Positions 22,702 through 34,969 of a stretch of 64,000 bases of DNA are shown here, in pieces (within the stretch, counting starts at the first letter, position 1; each line of letters starts with the position of its first letter). Position numbers and translations under genes: made by a program. Source of the stretch: Penium margaritaceum (Eukaryota > Streptophyta > Zygnematophyceae > Desmidiales > Peniaceae); assembly GCA_023375785.1 (NCBI GenBank), contig SZWC01000522.1, positions 242,812 through 306,811 of the forward strand, given 5' to 3'. The notes under the pieces are model-generated. The model did not search any database, had not been told where the DNA came from, and worked only from the letters and a program-made list of their open reading frames with translations.

Positions 22702-24610
22702 TCATGTGTCTACCATGCCGATTCCTCGAGCGTCTGCAATATGCAAGTCACTGTCTAGCGGCTTTTTCAAGAAGTCCGCAAGCATTTTCTTGGTTGCGAC
22801 GTGCTCCAGTTCCATGACACCCTTGGCGACAAGGTCACGTGAGTAGTGGTACTGAATTTCAATGTGCTTTGTACGCCAGGAGATCATGTCGTCCTCTGCC
22901 TTAGCGATTGCACTCTGGTTGTCGATGCGGATGACCGTTGCTTCCTCTTGTGGTACCTTGATCTCATCAAGAAAACTACAAAGCCAATGTATTTCGTTGC
23001 ACACTTCGGAGAGTGCAATGTACTCTGCCTCAACAGTAGAAAGCGAGACACAGTCTTGCTTCCTGCTTGTCCACGAGACCGTACCACCGTTGAAAAGGCA
23101 GACAAAGCCTGAGGTGGACTTCATTTCGTCAATCCGCCCTTGCCAGTCCATGTCACTGTAGCATGTCAGTCGCAACGAGTCTGATCCTTCTAGACCTCCA
23201 AGCCGAAGTCCCACGTGCCGAGTCTTTTTGAGGTAGCAAAAAATCCGCTTCACGGCTTGCCAGTGTTCTGGCCCAGGATTGGCCACAAACCTACTCACCT
23301 GGCCCACCGCATAAGCGATGTCAGGTTGTGTCCCCACCATCGCATACATGAGGCTCCCAACGGCGGACTGGTACGGAATGTTTTGCATCTCTCGCCTATC
23401 TACCTCGTTGCTTGGTGACATGGAGGAGGAGAGCTTGCAGTCGGAGGGCATGGGGGTGCTGACAGGTTTGCAGTCCTCCATGTTGTAGCGCTTCAAGACG
23501 TCCATGATGTAATTGGTCTGGTTGAGCTCGATGGTACCTGCTTTGAGGTTGCGATGGACGGCAATCCCGAGGTAGTACTCAAGAGGAACCATGTCCTTCA
23601 TCTTGAACTTGCTGGCCAGATTTTTCTTTAGGTCCGTAAGGGCCTCCTGTGAGGAAGAACACATGATTAGATCTTCCACATGCAATGCCACAAGCAGCAA
23701 GCCACGTTCGTCCTCTCGCACATAGATGATGGGGTCATTCTTGTAGTGCGCAAAGGATATCTCAGCCATGAATCTGTCCATCTTCTTGTACCAGATTCGT
23801 GGGGCCTGTTTCAGCCCGTACAACGCCTTCACCAGCTTGTACACCTTATCCTCAGGTGCTTTGATACCTTCCGGTACCTCCATTAACACCTCCTTGTCAA
23901 GCTTCTCGTAAAGGAAAGTTGTCTTCATATCCATCTGGTGGATCTCAAGGTCTTTGGCGGCAGCGACGGCGAGTAGGGACCTGATGGAGATAAACGTGAT
24001 GACCGATGCAAAGGTCTCATCGTATTCAAACCCCGCGCGCTGTGAGAATCCTTTCGCCATGACCCTTGCCTTGTACTTGTCGATGCTATCATCTTGCTTC
24101 CGCTTCAGCCTGAGCACCCACGTTGAGCCCACCACGTGAGCGTTAGCGGGTCTGTCCACCATCACCCATGTGCCAGTTTCTTCGATGGACGTGAGCTCGC
24201 TGTCCACCGCCTCCTTCCACTTGGCCGCATTGGGCCTTGCCAGCACCTCAGCCACAGTGAGCGGCCCTCCCTGAGCCAAACATGACCAGCTCAGTCCAGT
24301 CCAGCTTCCGGTGTCAACGTCGTACTTTGGCGTTTGTTTTTGATGTTGTATTGCCCCTGCCTCGTCTTTGCTTTGATGTTGCTCATGTGCTATAGGCTGC
24401 ACTGAAGTTAACGTTTCCTCTTGTGAAGAGCCACTGGCCTCCAAGCTCGTCTCAGAGGCCTCGGACGTCTCTGAGTCTGTGTCGGAGCTTGCCGCTGCGT
24501 CAGCATGCGCAACCGCTCTCCCTGCCACTCCACTCTTCTCCATGGCCTGCCGCACTGGAACAACTTGCCAGTTTTTGGGAGCTTGGTCTCCTGACTCCAG
24601 GAGCACCAAC
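22702..24610 (-). pseudogene. B reverse transcriptase and RNase H
   Basis: A long open segment with STWVLRLKRKQDDSIDKYKA, LEIHQMDMKTTFLY, LYGLKQAPRIWYKKMD, then a copia reverse-transcriptase palm, the NIPYQSAVGSLMYAMVGTQP linker and RNase H (CYSDMDWQG, LSTVEAEYIALSE, KHIEIQYHYSRD). It is a different copia lineage from A and closest in this window to D. Treated as part of a fossil element although much of it is open. Confidence 0.88.
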
Positions 24611-24769
24611 CACTCTCCCTATTTTGGAGCTTGTGTGGGATCAAGAATCTCTTCATTGCCTGGTTTCCTCTCGTCAATGGTCACGTCCCGGCTGGTGATG
24701 AGTCTTCTTGCTGCTAGGTCCCACAGTCGGTAGGTCTTGTGGGCTGTCTCATAGTCCACCATCACGCAC

Positions 24770-25520
24770 TTTCACGCTCATGCATCCAGCTTGCCGCCAC
24801 CCTCTCCCAACTGGACCTTTGCCCATGCGGTGCAACCGAAGACTTTGAGGTGTGATGCGTCCGGCTTCTTCCCTGACCATAGTTCTTGTGGCGTCATCTG
24901 TTGCTTGCCCTTTTTCTTGCTGCGCTTGCCCAGTGCAGACGCAGGAGTCAGGTTGAGAATGTAGCATGCCGTTCTTGCTGCTTCTGCCCAGAAGTGTCGT
25001 GGGAGTTTTGCATCTAAGAGCATGCTGCGCACCATGCCGAGGATGGTCTGATTCATCTGCTTGGCCACACCATTGCTTTGTGGTGTGTAGGGAGTTATGG
25101 GCTGGTGGCTGATCCCGTGTTGCCGCAACCAGCCCTTGCATGCTTCATACTCTCCGCCATTGTCGCTTCGCATTGCCTTCACCTTCCTTCCAGTCTGCCG
25201 CTACACAATGGCGACAAACTCTTGCAAATTCTCTCTGACCTCTCCCTTGGTTTTGAGGAAGTAGATCCACACCTTGCGGCTGTGGTCGTCGACAAAGGAC
25301 AGAAAGTACTTGTTGCTACTGTTTGACGCCGCGCACAAGGGTCCACGCACGTCGGTGTGAATCAGGTCAAGGGCTACTTCTACGCGGAGACCGTTGCGCT
25401 CAAAGCGCTTTTTCGTGATCTTGCCTTGGAGGCAAGGGTCACACAAGTTACCACACCCAATCGCATCCTTCGTGCACCCCTCCATGCCACGGACAAGCTG
25501 TTGTTGCTGCATGACTTGGA
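24770..25520 (-). pseudogene. B integrase
   Basis: Contains CDPCLQGK of the zinc-binding end, DLIHTDVRGPL and YFLSFVDDHSRKVWIYFLK of the catalytic core, then MRSDNGGEYEACKGWL with the second aspartate, and YTPQSNGVAKQMNQT. Typical copia integrase. Fossil. Confidence 0.85.
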
Positions 25521-26039
25521 GTGTGCTCTTTGCAACGTGCCCAAAGCATCAATGCCACAACTCAGCATCTTTGTCCTTGTTGGTAGAGGGCACATTCTGC
25601 GTTGTCGTTGGTGTGTTCCCATGCGTTGGTACCGAGACCACTGCCTCTACCGCACCTGCATGACCTTCATCTTCAGAGCTATCGGCCGCGCTTGTCTGCA
25701 ACATGTATAGCTCGTCGACCAGTGGAGCCAGTGTTACGAGGTCTTTGTTGGCGTAGAGGATCCTTATGTCTTCGTTCTTGAGGACGACTGCCTTTTCCTA
25801 CGTGAACACCACAGTCATGTCGTTGTCTGTTATTTTTGACACGGACAGGAGGTTTGCCGCAAATGAGGGCATGTAGACCACGTCACGTAGTAGATCCTTC
25901 TCTGCACCATTGAGGCTGATGCTCACCAGCTTGTCTCCCATGCCTTTTGCGTTCATAACGCTACCTTTTGCACATCTGAACCGCCGCTCGGTGGGACCGA
26001 TGGAGACAAATCCAGCCTGGTCGTTGCTAGACTGATGGT

Positions 26040-27115
26040 CTGTGCCGGAGTCAAGCTCGAAGGCTCTTGGCCTGAGCAGCGCCACTCCTCTTGCCGGAGG
26101 CATGCTCTGTGCCATCATGTTGGTGGCTTCTTTGCCACCCTTTTTGCTGCCTTTGTTCTCACCGCTTCCACCGTCTTCCTTCTTTGGCGACCTGCACTCT
26201 CTTGCCCAGTGCCCAGGTTTGCCACAGTTGCGGCAGTTGCCCTGTCATTTGGGAGCCTTGCCGCCATTGTTGCCTCCACCGCCACCGCTTCCGCTGCCAC
26301 CTTTCTGACCAGAGGCTGACCCTTTGCTCCCGTGGCCACTGTAGCGTACGGCATAGGCTGAGAAGATAGCCTCACTTCCGCTACGGCGCATGGCCTCGTT
26401 CCGCACGTACTCGGACATTGCCGTGTACATCAGGTCATCCTCCTTCCAACCGCCCATGACAGTGATCTTCGGGCTCCAGCTCTCCTGTAGCACCATGAGG
26501 AGTATCATGGCTTGCATATTTTTGTCAAGGTCCCAGTTCATCGGGCGAGCCTTGCCAAGGAGTTCTTCAAACTCCTGTAGGAAGTCAGGGTGACATTCGC
26601 CCTCATTCACCCGCATGCTGATCAGTTGTTGTAGAATAAATAATCTGTTTGCAAGGGAGGTGGATTGGTGCACACGCTTGAGCTTGGCATAAGCATCCAA
26701 AGCCAGTGTGCCCTCCGTGGGAACCTGCTCTTCTCACCGCAATGACAAGAACATACTTCTTGGTCACCGCGTTGCTAAGGAGTGACATGACAATATCATT
26801 TCGTTCAGTCCATGTCTCGTGCTCCGGTGAGCCCTCCGTGGGAACCTGCTCTTCTCCTTTCAGAATCTTGATGAATCCACACACTTTCATTACCAGTTCA
26901 AACTGCCATCTCCAAAGCGGGAAGTCATTCCCCTCGAAGACAGGGATTCCTCCCAAATATCCAAGACCTTGCGACAATGTGGTGGAAATCACGGTTGCTC
27001 CTGTGGTCTGCCCTGTGTTCGCCACTGTTGATTTTGAGGACTGCCTTGCGGCAACCTCTGTTGCATTTGAGGGCTGCCCTCCGGAAGCCCACATTGCTCC
27101 TGATGGGCTAGCCAT
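26040..27115 (-). pseudogene. B gag and protease start
   Basis: Gag text includes GIPVFEGNDFPLWRWQFELV and the UBN2-type segment (KLKRVHQSTSLANRLFILQQ), a Gly-rich basic linker and a CCHC knuckle near 26200. FELDSG near 26060 is the protease active-site region. Fossil. Confidence 0.8.
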
Positions 27116-27491
27116 TTTAGCTGCCCATCTCTGTAATCTGCATCTTTGTTATGTTGAGGCCAATGTAGGCTGATGATAGCTGATGTCTACTACCGATTTA
27201 AAGGTGCAATTCCGTTGCTTACCCCTCCAGTCGATGTCTACCTGGAGGCAGAGAAGACCATTCATACCAGCACAACCATGGTCTTGCCTCCAAGGGCACA
27301 GCTTGTCCTGGTTGGGACCCAAGGGTTGTGCCTCCAAGGGCGGAGCTAGTCCTTGGTCCTTCTGTGCTGAGTGCAAGCCCAACCGTTGGAGCTGATGAAG
27401 TAGATGGAGCTGATGGAGCTGATAGAGCTGACGTGCGCACCTCGAGAGAGCGTACCAAAACTGAGCGAAGCGTACCTTACAATTGGTCAGT

Positions 27492-27506
27492 GTGGGCCCA
27501 TAACCC
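27492..27506 (-). promoter_or_regulatory. B primer-binding site, half-tRNA type (initiator tRNA-Met anticodon arm)
   Basis: In element sense GGGTTATGGGCCCAC, two bases after the 5' LTR. It is complementary to the anticodon stem-loop (GUGGGCCCAUAACCC) of plant initiator tRNA-Met, not to the 3' end. Drosophila copia is known to prime from a cleaved tRNA half at the same place. The identical site stands in D. Confidence 0.75.
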
Positions 27507-27508
27507 TT

Positions 27509-28197
27509 TGTCAACCGGCCTGAGGCAAACGGACTAGAAAACAGGGCCGACACAATCGCGCCTGTCGTCCGCTCCTAGCACTTCACCTAGGAGAAGATAT
27601 CACCCTCAGGATCACGGTTCCACACTCAGTAGCTCCTAGGCAGTCACTTGCTAGCAAATGTGTCCACTTAACACTTGGTCACTTTCGCACGAGGTGCTAG
27701 TCAAAGACAAACACCTGGTGCTTAGACCAACCAGTGTCTTCTTTATACTGTTCCCTAGTTGGACAAATCTGTGAGGAGCATCTAAGGCCACATTGTGTAA
27801 TTAGAATGAGGAATGAGCCTGGAACGTATAGTCCTAGGCCTGGCGTCTGAGGTGTGTGGGTAGTGGCACTTTTGGAGTGGCCACTCCACACCACCTCACC
27901 AGCTCGCCAATTGGCGCATCCACTGACTGCCAAGTGGCACATCCTCCTCATGCATGGAGAAATTTCTAAGAAACTTCCCCTGTGCAGAAAGGTCAAAAAT
28001 CTTCCTACGCACATCAAGGCTCGATCGCAGGACATGTTATCCCTAAGTCCAATATGCTACCTATTGCGCTACACTTCTGGTGTCTTGCTTACACGTGCAC
28101 CACAAACAAGGTTTGGGGGGCTTACTCCAAGGGAGTAGTGGATGCCCAACCTGTCCGTTAATCCATAGTAGTGGCCATGGGGTAAAAAAGAACAACA
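27509..28197 (-). repeat. B 5' LTR
   Basis: Direct copy of 21919-22594; on the plus strand TGTCAACC...AACAACA, immediately followed by caaat. Confidence 0.85.
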
Positions 28198-28202
28198 CAA
28201 AT

Positions 28203-29160
28203 GTGATGTCAGCACACGTGGTGGTAGCGAGAAACATGACCAAACTGATGATGCGGGGGAACGCTATGATGTCTACTGCTACACCCAAGGTGCTGGCATC
28301 ATTGGCCTTCAACTTCGCCTGCCTGTCTAGGGTCATCGGGGTGGAGGCATTGGGGACAGTCGTCAGGAGATTGGCAAAGCGGACGGCTAGCGTTTGAATG
28401 TATGAAACCCTGATGTACCCAGATGATTTCGTGCACGAGATCATGCTCAATCTCCATTCCAACAAACACCTGCCCCCCTCCTCCCCCCCGAGATCCTTCA
28501 TCCTATAGGTCACCTTTAGTAACTCCTTCACCCGCTCAAGAGTGGCAAGGTCGGGAGACGCGACGAGTAGGTTGTCCACATGGACGAGGATCAAAGCGAA
28601 GGGAGTCCCAAGAGGAGTGATGAAGAGTCCCAAGTCTGTGGTGCTATGGATAAATTTGCCCTTCAGAAGGGTACGGTTGATGTCGATGTTCCAGCGCCGA
28701 GAGACTGCTTGAGGCCAGAAAGGCCCTTCCACAGTCGCCAAACTCGGCCCATCCTGTCCTCAATGCCAGGGGCTGGACCATGTAGAGCTCCTTACCATCG
28801 AGAACAACATGGAGAAAGGCGTTGCTCCCATCCATCTGTTGGATCTCCCAACCATGTTGTGTGACTAGGCTGAAGAGCGCTTGGCTGGTGGTGAAACGAC
28901 CAACCAAAGTAAAGACCTAGTTGTAGTAAACTCCAGCAACCTAGAAGAAGCCCTTGGCGGTGAGCCGGTCATTATACTTCTCCAGAGTGCCATCTGGCCT
29001 CTACTTCCAGCGGAAAACCCACTTCATCTCAATGGCCTTATGGCGAGGGGGAAGCTCCACGAGCTTGTACACTACGTGCTAGTTGATAGTATCGAGCTCC
29101 TCCCTACAGGCAGCCTCACATTGGTCTGCATTGGGAGCTACACGGACCTCGCGTAGGCTC
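28203..29160 (-). pseudogene. C reverse transcriptase
   Basis: Reads TTSQALFSLVTQHGWEIQQM, DGSNAFLHVVLD, GTPFALILVHVDNLLVASPD and MFLATTTCADITF, the copia reverse-transcriptase series in order, broken. Element B interrupts it right after the last motif. Fossil. Confidence 0.75.
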
Positions 29161-29849
29161 TGTGGGTCGAGTGCAAGTGGGGAAGGCCATGCCGTTAGCA
29201 CACGAGCGATGCAAAGTCCTACAGGGGCCTGGGCTAGGGTGGCAGAGACCGCACGACGATGCTCCTGAGAGATGAGAGCATAACCCAGGGCCAAGCCTGG
29301 GTGGATGTCTTGAGCAACGAGGCTAAGGACCATCAGGCCAAGGACCTTGGTGCCGGGCTCATCTCTCACAACAATGTGAGGGGAGGGAGGTGTATTGACG
29401 GGTCTCCTAGAGGCTAGACGGGGGGCCTGGTGCGAGGACCCGGGGGAGGTTTCGGCTTACGGGGCTGGAGGATGTCACAAGATCGTGGGTGTAGACCTGG
29501 TGTGCCCGGTTGCTAGTGATGGCACACGGAGCCCGGTGAGGACGAGGTGGCAAGGCGAGGTTAGGTGCCTGCTCTGACGCCGGGGTATTGTTAGACATGG
29601 ACGTGAGTGCATCAGAGGCCAGAGGAGGTGCCGAGGTCCCGCTTCCTTTGGGGTCAGGAGGGAGTTAGTCTGGACTAGTGAATTAGTGGAGGACTCCATC
29701 TCAGACGGGTGCACGACATCACCGGCAGGGGAACCGGTCGGCAAGGTGGACAACAAGGGAGGAGAATTCGTGCCATCCGCCACCGAGGTTATGGATGCGA
29801 GCGGGCCGACCTACGCATCTGGGACCAGGACGGCAGTTCAACAAGCATC

Positions 29850-31170
29850 TCCCCTACGAGATAACAGCAACGAGATCAGAGAGGTTGCATCCCGGATGCG
29901 AGGGAGGTCGTGAGGGAGGTTGCGAAGGAAGAGGTCCGAAAAAAAAGGCATCATGGAACTCAACAATGCAATGTTGCATTGGGTTCCAGAAGCGCCAAGA
30001 CAGATGTGAGATACCGACGAAGGTACAAAGACGGCCGTGAGGGGCAAGCTTGCCATCCCGGTGGTCTTCGACGAGCCAGATGTTCGCGACACACCCCCAG
30101 TTACGGGCAGGCCAAATATTGGCCCACTGATAACACCACAATGCGTATGGTGTGGCTTGGCGTGGTAGGGGACCATGGAGAACACGATTCCACACCAAGG
30201 TCATTTAGGGCATGGATTCAAAGAAGAAGCCATTGGACAGACCGGACTTGCCATGCATGGTATGAAAAACATCGGCCATGGTGTGGTTTTAGCGCTCAGA
30301 GACACTATTGCGGTGTCCCAGAGATGGACGTCTCATAACAAAATCCATGACTGGTGAGATAGGCAGTTGTTTCCCCGATGTACTCGCCACTGCGGCCAGA
30401 GTGAAAGCGACGGAAGATGCGGCCGCACTTGCGCTCTGCCGCGAGGTGCCCAGCACGGATGGTAGAGGCCATGTTGCTCTTCTAGTGGAGACAAATGACC
30501 CAGCAATAGTGTGAATAGTCATCCCCGAGGGTCAACACATACTGGCCTTCCTCGACAATAGATACGGCCGTTAAGGATCCATGAGGTCTGGGTAGACGAG
30601 CTCCAGCGGGTGAGTGGCGCAAGAAGAAAACACATAATAGGAAGATCGCTGCATCTTACCTTGGACACAGTCGATGCACTCGCTGTGGCAAGGCATTTGG
30701 AAGGTGGAGGGATCACATCCGAGCACGATTTGGTTGTAGAGCATGCTACCGACAGCATTAGAGTGTACATGGAAAAGGTATTGGTGGAGAAGGTCGACAT
30801 ATTGGGGGGAAAGAACAATGGTGACAAACACATGGGTAGTATCGAACGAGGGAGGGGATACGGATGAAGGAAGACGGGTGACGTGCCTAAGGTTGTCACG
30901 GCATATAGCACGAAACATGACATGACCGGATAGGCTGACGGAGACAATGGCTATGCCACATGAGTGGCAAAATTCCATGCTCATGCAGTTGAGAATAGTG
31001 ACGGACAGGAGGCTAAGTTCCAAACCTGGCACATACAGCACATCGTTCACAAAGACGTCACCGGACAGACCATGCAAGCGAACAACGCCAACACTACGTA
31101 CTGGCAAGACCTGTCCAGACCCCGTCTGGACACTGTGAACATCGTCAACGGGGCCAAGCATACTAAACGC
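29850..31170 (-). pseudogene. C protease end and integrase
   Basis: Includes VLYVPGLELSLLSVTILNCM, the zinc-binding text CIDCVQGKMQRSSY, LELVYPDLMDP of the core, and TLVWNRVLHGPLPRQATPYA near the C-terminal end. Related to the A-family integrase. Fossil. Confidence 0.7.
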
Positions 31171-31449
31171 TTATCGCGTGGACGTCATGTGATGCGTGGC
31201 ACCGGAATGGATGATCTAGTTGTTATCAGGGTCAAAGGCCATGACATTACGATGAGCGATGAAACAGGACATGGGAAGGGTGACAGAGGTTGTCAGCTGA
31301 GCAGATAGGACAGACGCAAAATGATCATGCCAATCATCAAACCACGCGATGTCATCCCAAGCTGGCTACGAAGAGCAATAGGCGGCTTTCTTGAGATCAC
31401 CTCAGAGGTCGGTCTCCGTTTGGCAGTGGTAGACCTCTCGGCTAGCAGT

Positions 31450-32560
31450 CACACAACTTGTACTTCCCTAGGGAGGAGGTACGATGCCGAGATGTGTGGT
31501 GATGAATCTCTACAGTTGGCGGATCCAAGCGGCAGAGTCGACGGGCACCACGAAATGTGGGGTTGTAGCTCCGGAAGGGGGATACAAGCTCCATTGTGAC
31601 TAAGACTGGGGATTGTACAATGACTGTAATGATATGTACGGCTATGGCTATGGTGGAGCATACTGCTGCTGCTGTTATTGATGGAGGAGAGACAGCGGAA
31701 GCTACAATCGATCCTGAAGAGCCGGCTGTGAGGAGAAAGAGAACATCGTGGAGCTGGTGGTGGCCACAGTCCTGCCAGGAGAGAATGAAGTGCCTGTGGC
31801 AGCAGCGGAGTTGCCAAGGCGGCGCTCACACTCATAGCGCATGGCAGCGACAACGCGGGCCTCGTTAGTCAGGATGGGACATGTTTACCACCTGTACCCC
31901 GTTTGGACGCACTTGTGGCACATCAAGATGGCACCGTCGGAGGAAGACTGCTGCTATTTGCCCTTGTCCTTCTCGTTCTTTCCCTTGTCCTTGGCGTTAC
32001 CTGAGGAGGGAGTGCCAGAAGAAGGGGTGGAGGAGCCACTGGAGGTGGTGGCTACAATCACGGAGGAGCCACCACACGGAAGATGTGTGTCCCTGCATGA
32101 TTCCTCAATGCTAAGTAGGAGATCACATGCCCATGACATTATAGTGTCGTGGGCCGCCAACGCCTCAAGTATGGGGAGACCATGAGGACAAAGATGTCGG
32201 TGAACTCAGGGGTGGCACCATTCTTCATCGTGAGGAGGGTAGCAAGCTCGGGAGGTGCGGCTATCTTGAGCCGGTGAAGGAGATCCTACGTACGGCACCA
32301 GTAGGTTGTGAAGGACTCAGACTACTTCATGCGAAGGGAGCTGAATTCCTTCAAGAGGCGCCTGACCGCTTCTTGGCCGGAGGCGCGATAAGGACGTGTT
32401 AACGTGTCCCAAGCTCGCTGAGAGTCGGGACTGGTATCATCAGCGATGTCACCAAGAAACGGCTCCAAGGCAATGGGTCCGAATCTGGTGCCACGAGGAT
32501 GAGTGCGCAGACTGCACGGCCAGCCTCAAGCACATGCCCCAGGATGGTGGCGTCATGTGG
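31450..32560 (-). pseudogene. C gag remnant
   Basis: A degraded gag with a Ser/Gly-rich, Lys-rich stretch (GNAKDKGKNEKDKGK) and a CHKC half-knuckle near 31920, in the expected place upstream of the protease. Triplet-like Gly/Tyr/Ser-rich text lies near 31600-31800. Fossil. Confidence 0.5.
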
Positions 32561-32650
32561 GAGAGTGTAGTACGGCCACAGGTAGCCCCACCACTACCTC
32601 TGAGCCTACGGCTAGCACAGCGTTGGGCTCAACCCAGCAGTAAAACAAAA

Positions 32651-33393
32651 TGTTAGAGCTCAGGGGGGGTGGCGGAGCTGCCTGTCGCTAAAGTAGAGCA
32701 ATAGTGGTTCTGCTGCCCCCTTTGTCTGCCGCACTAGAGACTAAGTTTGAGAGCTCTGGTTTGTTACTTAAAAGTGCACGTGCCAGAGTTAGCGCCATAA
32801 TTGCAGCTGGAGGGAAGCAATGCTTGATTAGGAATGAAGAATGAGCAAAAAAATGAGACCCCTCTCAGTTCTGGCCTCACCTCAGCTCTGTGAGGCTTGC
32901 AACTCAGAAAATCAGCCAACAAGGGAAACCCTAGTTTTATCCTTTCTGGCAGAATTTCCTCGGTGAGCCCTGCCAGACACCCGACTGCCCCAAACCCGAG
33001 CATCGTCCGTTTTGCCTAAAGAATAGACCATACCCAAATAATCATGCTGTGAACGCAGTCATGTAGTCAGAATCATCAAGAAAAATAGCTATGTGGAGCT
33101 ATGAGCTCTCAAACTAGGGCATAGACTGCACTACTCCTGAGAGCTATCTATGACTACTGATGACGTGACAGCCAAGGGTTACTGTCGATGGAGTTGGTCA
33201 TGTGAGGGGGTTGTGTCAGAAGCGCAAGGAGGAGGAGAACGACACGCTCGGCTTCACGACAACACGTCCACTCCACCAAACAGCGTCCCGTCGGCATTAG
33301 CGTCCATCCAGTCAGTCGTCTGCACCAGCTTGTACACCAGCCGAGAGGTCACAATACGAGTCAGCGAGGTAGTGCACGGGCAAAACAACAACA
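32651..33393 (-). repeat. C 5' LTR
   Basis: Direct copy of 20444-21193. On the plus strand it starts TGTTAGAGC and ends AACAACA. No initiator tRNA-Met-type primer site, full or half, is visible next to it. Confidence 0.65.
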
Positions 33394-34969
33394 TATGACC
33401 CATTGCACAAAGACCTCTAAAATCTTATGCCGATCCACCGTTTGCATTTTTTCCAAGTGATCCCACCTCGGTGGTAGAAATACAAAACATCATGGAAAGT
33501 TCGCTCCTTCCTTCAAAATTCTGCAAGGCTATCGCAAGCTGTATCGATCTTTGGAAAATATCTGATCAACTTGTTCACAGCCCTAGAATTTCACAAAGAC
33601 GTACTTGGGTGCTCTTTGAACCGATCAACTTCTCGTACTTTCTTGGACCAGCCACTCACAACACGACACCACACAAACCACTCCCCTCAAGCACTCTATA
33701 CGCCAACAACACCTTGTTCTTTTTTACACACTCATATGTATGTAGGTGATAGTTGACACTTTCATTGGAATGCACTCATTGCAAACTACACATTTCTATC
33801 ATGTCAAAATGCTACAAATTGTCTTTTACCCTGCGTTTTCAACCTCTTTGTTCTATATGTTTTGTTTGTCATGATATTTTGTATCGAAGTACGACAATGA
33901 TGGAGGGGCAGCCAAGGATCTCGCTCTTGTGTTCCAACCTCACATAACAAGTTTTAGGCATCTCCGCTGTCCTTGCAAGCATCACAAGGATGATCATGAA
34001 AGGGGCACACCCGGCAATGAGGAGCGGTGTATAGAGAAAGACTTCGGGGATGGATAGACAGTAGGACCAACAGACGAGGTACCAACCATGTCAAAATCTG
34101 AAGCTAGCGTGCCTGAACCTACTCATCTTGGAATGGCATCCCCAGACCACTTGAATTTTGGCTTTGCGTATCCAACATCCAGAAAAACAAAGATGGATAT
34201 CCGAGTCCGGTATTTTAGGAACAGTATAGTACAAGGTGAAACTTTAACAACAGTGTATCCATACACAAACTAGAACTATGGAACACAAACGACAAGTATG
34301 TGTCATTGTGCCATACTCGTACAAAAATATGATTAACCCCTTCAAAATGACAGCAAAATCGTACACCAAAAGAACTTACACGAAATTATAACATAATTAA
34401 GTATGTGAGAACTCGATGATACCAATCGAAGACCCCAACTTGTGCACTTATTTATAAATCTGATGACCCAATTCCTTAAAAAACCGCAAATGATGTGAAC
34501 AATGCAAACCAAAAGTAAAATTTATACAAGACACATCCACTCTTTTAAAAAGGGAATGGCATGCCCGTATGTTGTTGCTGAATCTTGACATCCGGGTATG
34601 CCATGAGGAGACATGATAATGGGTATCCCGTTCTTTTTTTTTTGTGCGCTTGATATGCCGTGCCAAAATTTGAACACGTGGACACGCCAGCTTGATAGTG
34701 CACATTGTGTGGGTATCTGAGCTATTTCACTGTAGACATTATCAATTCATTCATGGTTCTCTCCAAGCAGTTCATGAAGTAATGATAACATGCTTTACGA
34801 TGAGTGGCACGGGATGAACAATTATGACAACCAATCAAAACATGGACCCCTCCAGCTTGGAAAATGCCTCACCTTTCCTGTTTGCAAGGGTCAACACTTG
34901 GCGCAATAGCAAGAGGCACTAGCCCATGTGCTAGGATTCATGACGATTTGTACAAGAAGCTGTTGAAAC
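33394..34969. other. AT-rich spacer between C and A2, nothing recognised
   Basis: No open frame above about 90 codons and no protein text that I recognise on either strand. A poly-T run lies near 34632. It may be host intergenic DNA or the decayed end of an older element. Confidence 0.4.

Larger units (their letters stand above)
21919..28197 (-). mobile_element. B: Ty1/copia LTR retrotransposon nested in C, few breaks
   Basis: A 6.3-kb minus-strand copia element with LTRs at 21919-22594 and 27509-28197, roughly 90% alike by eye. Flanks caaag (21914-21918) and caaat (28198-28202) are a near-perfect 5-bp target duplication inside the reverse transcriptase of C. The primer site is of the half-tRNA type. 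In element sense: gag (about 27115-26120), protease (about 26060), integrase (about 25520-24770), and a long reverse transcriptase-RNase H segment (about 24610-22702). It is broken, with apparently few breaks. Confidence 0.88.
20444..33393 (-). mobile_element. C: Ty1/copia LTR retrotransposon, old, broken, split by B
   Basis: Minus-strand copia element with LTR copies at about 20444-21193 and 32651-33393, about 85% alike by eye. In element sense: gag (about 32560-31450, with a CHKC knuckle start near 31920), protease and GAG-pre-integrase (about 31170-30570), integrase (about 30570-29850), reverse transcriptase (about 29160-28203), then after element B the rest of the reverse-transcriptase linker and RNase H (about 21918-21430). 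Its proteins resemble family A. It is heavily broken. The outer LTR edges are uncertain by tens of bases, and the flanks show no clear target duplication. Confidence 0.75.

Noticed and set aside
27492-27506. Possible tRNA gene piece at the primer sites
   Set aside because: Only about 15 bases match tRNA-Met and they sit exactly beside LTRs, so they are primer sites, not tRNA genes.
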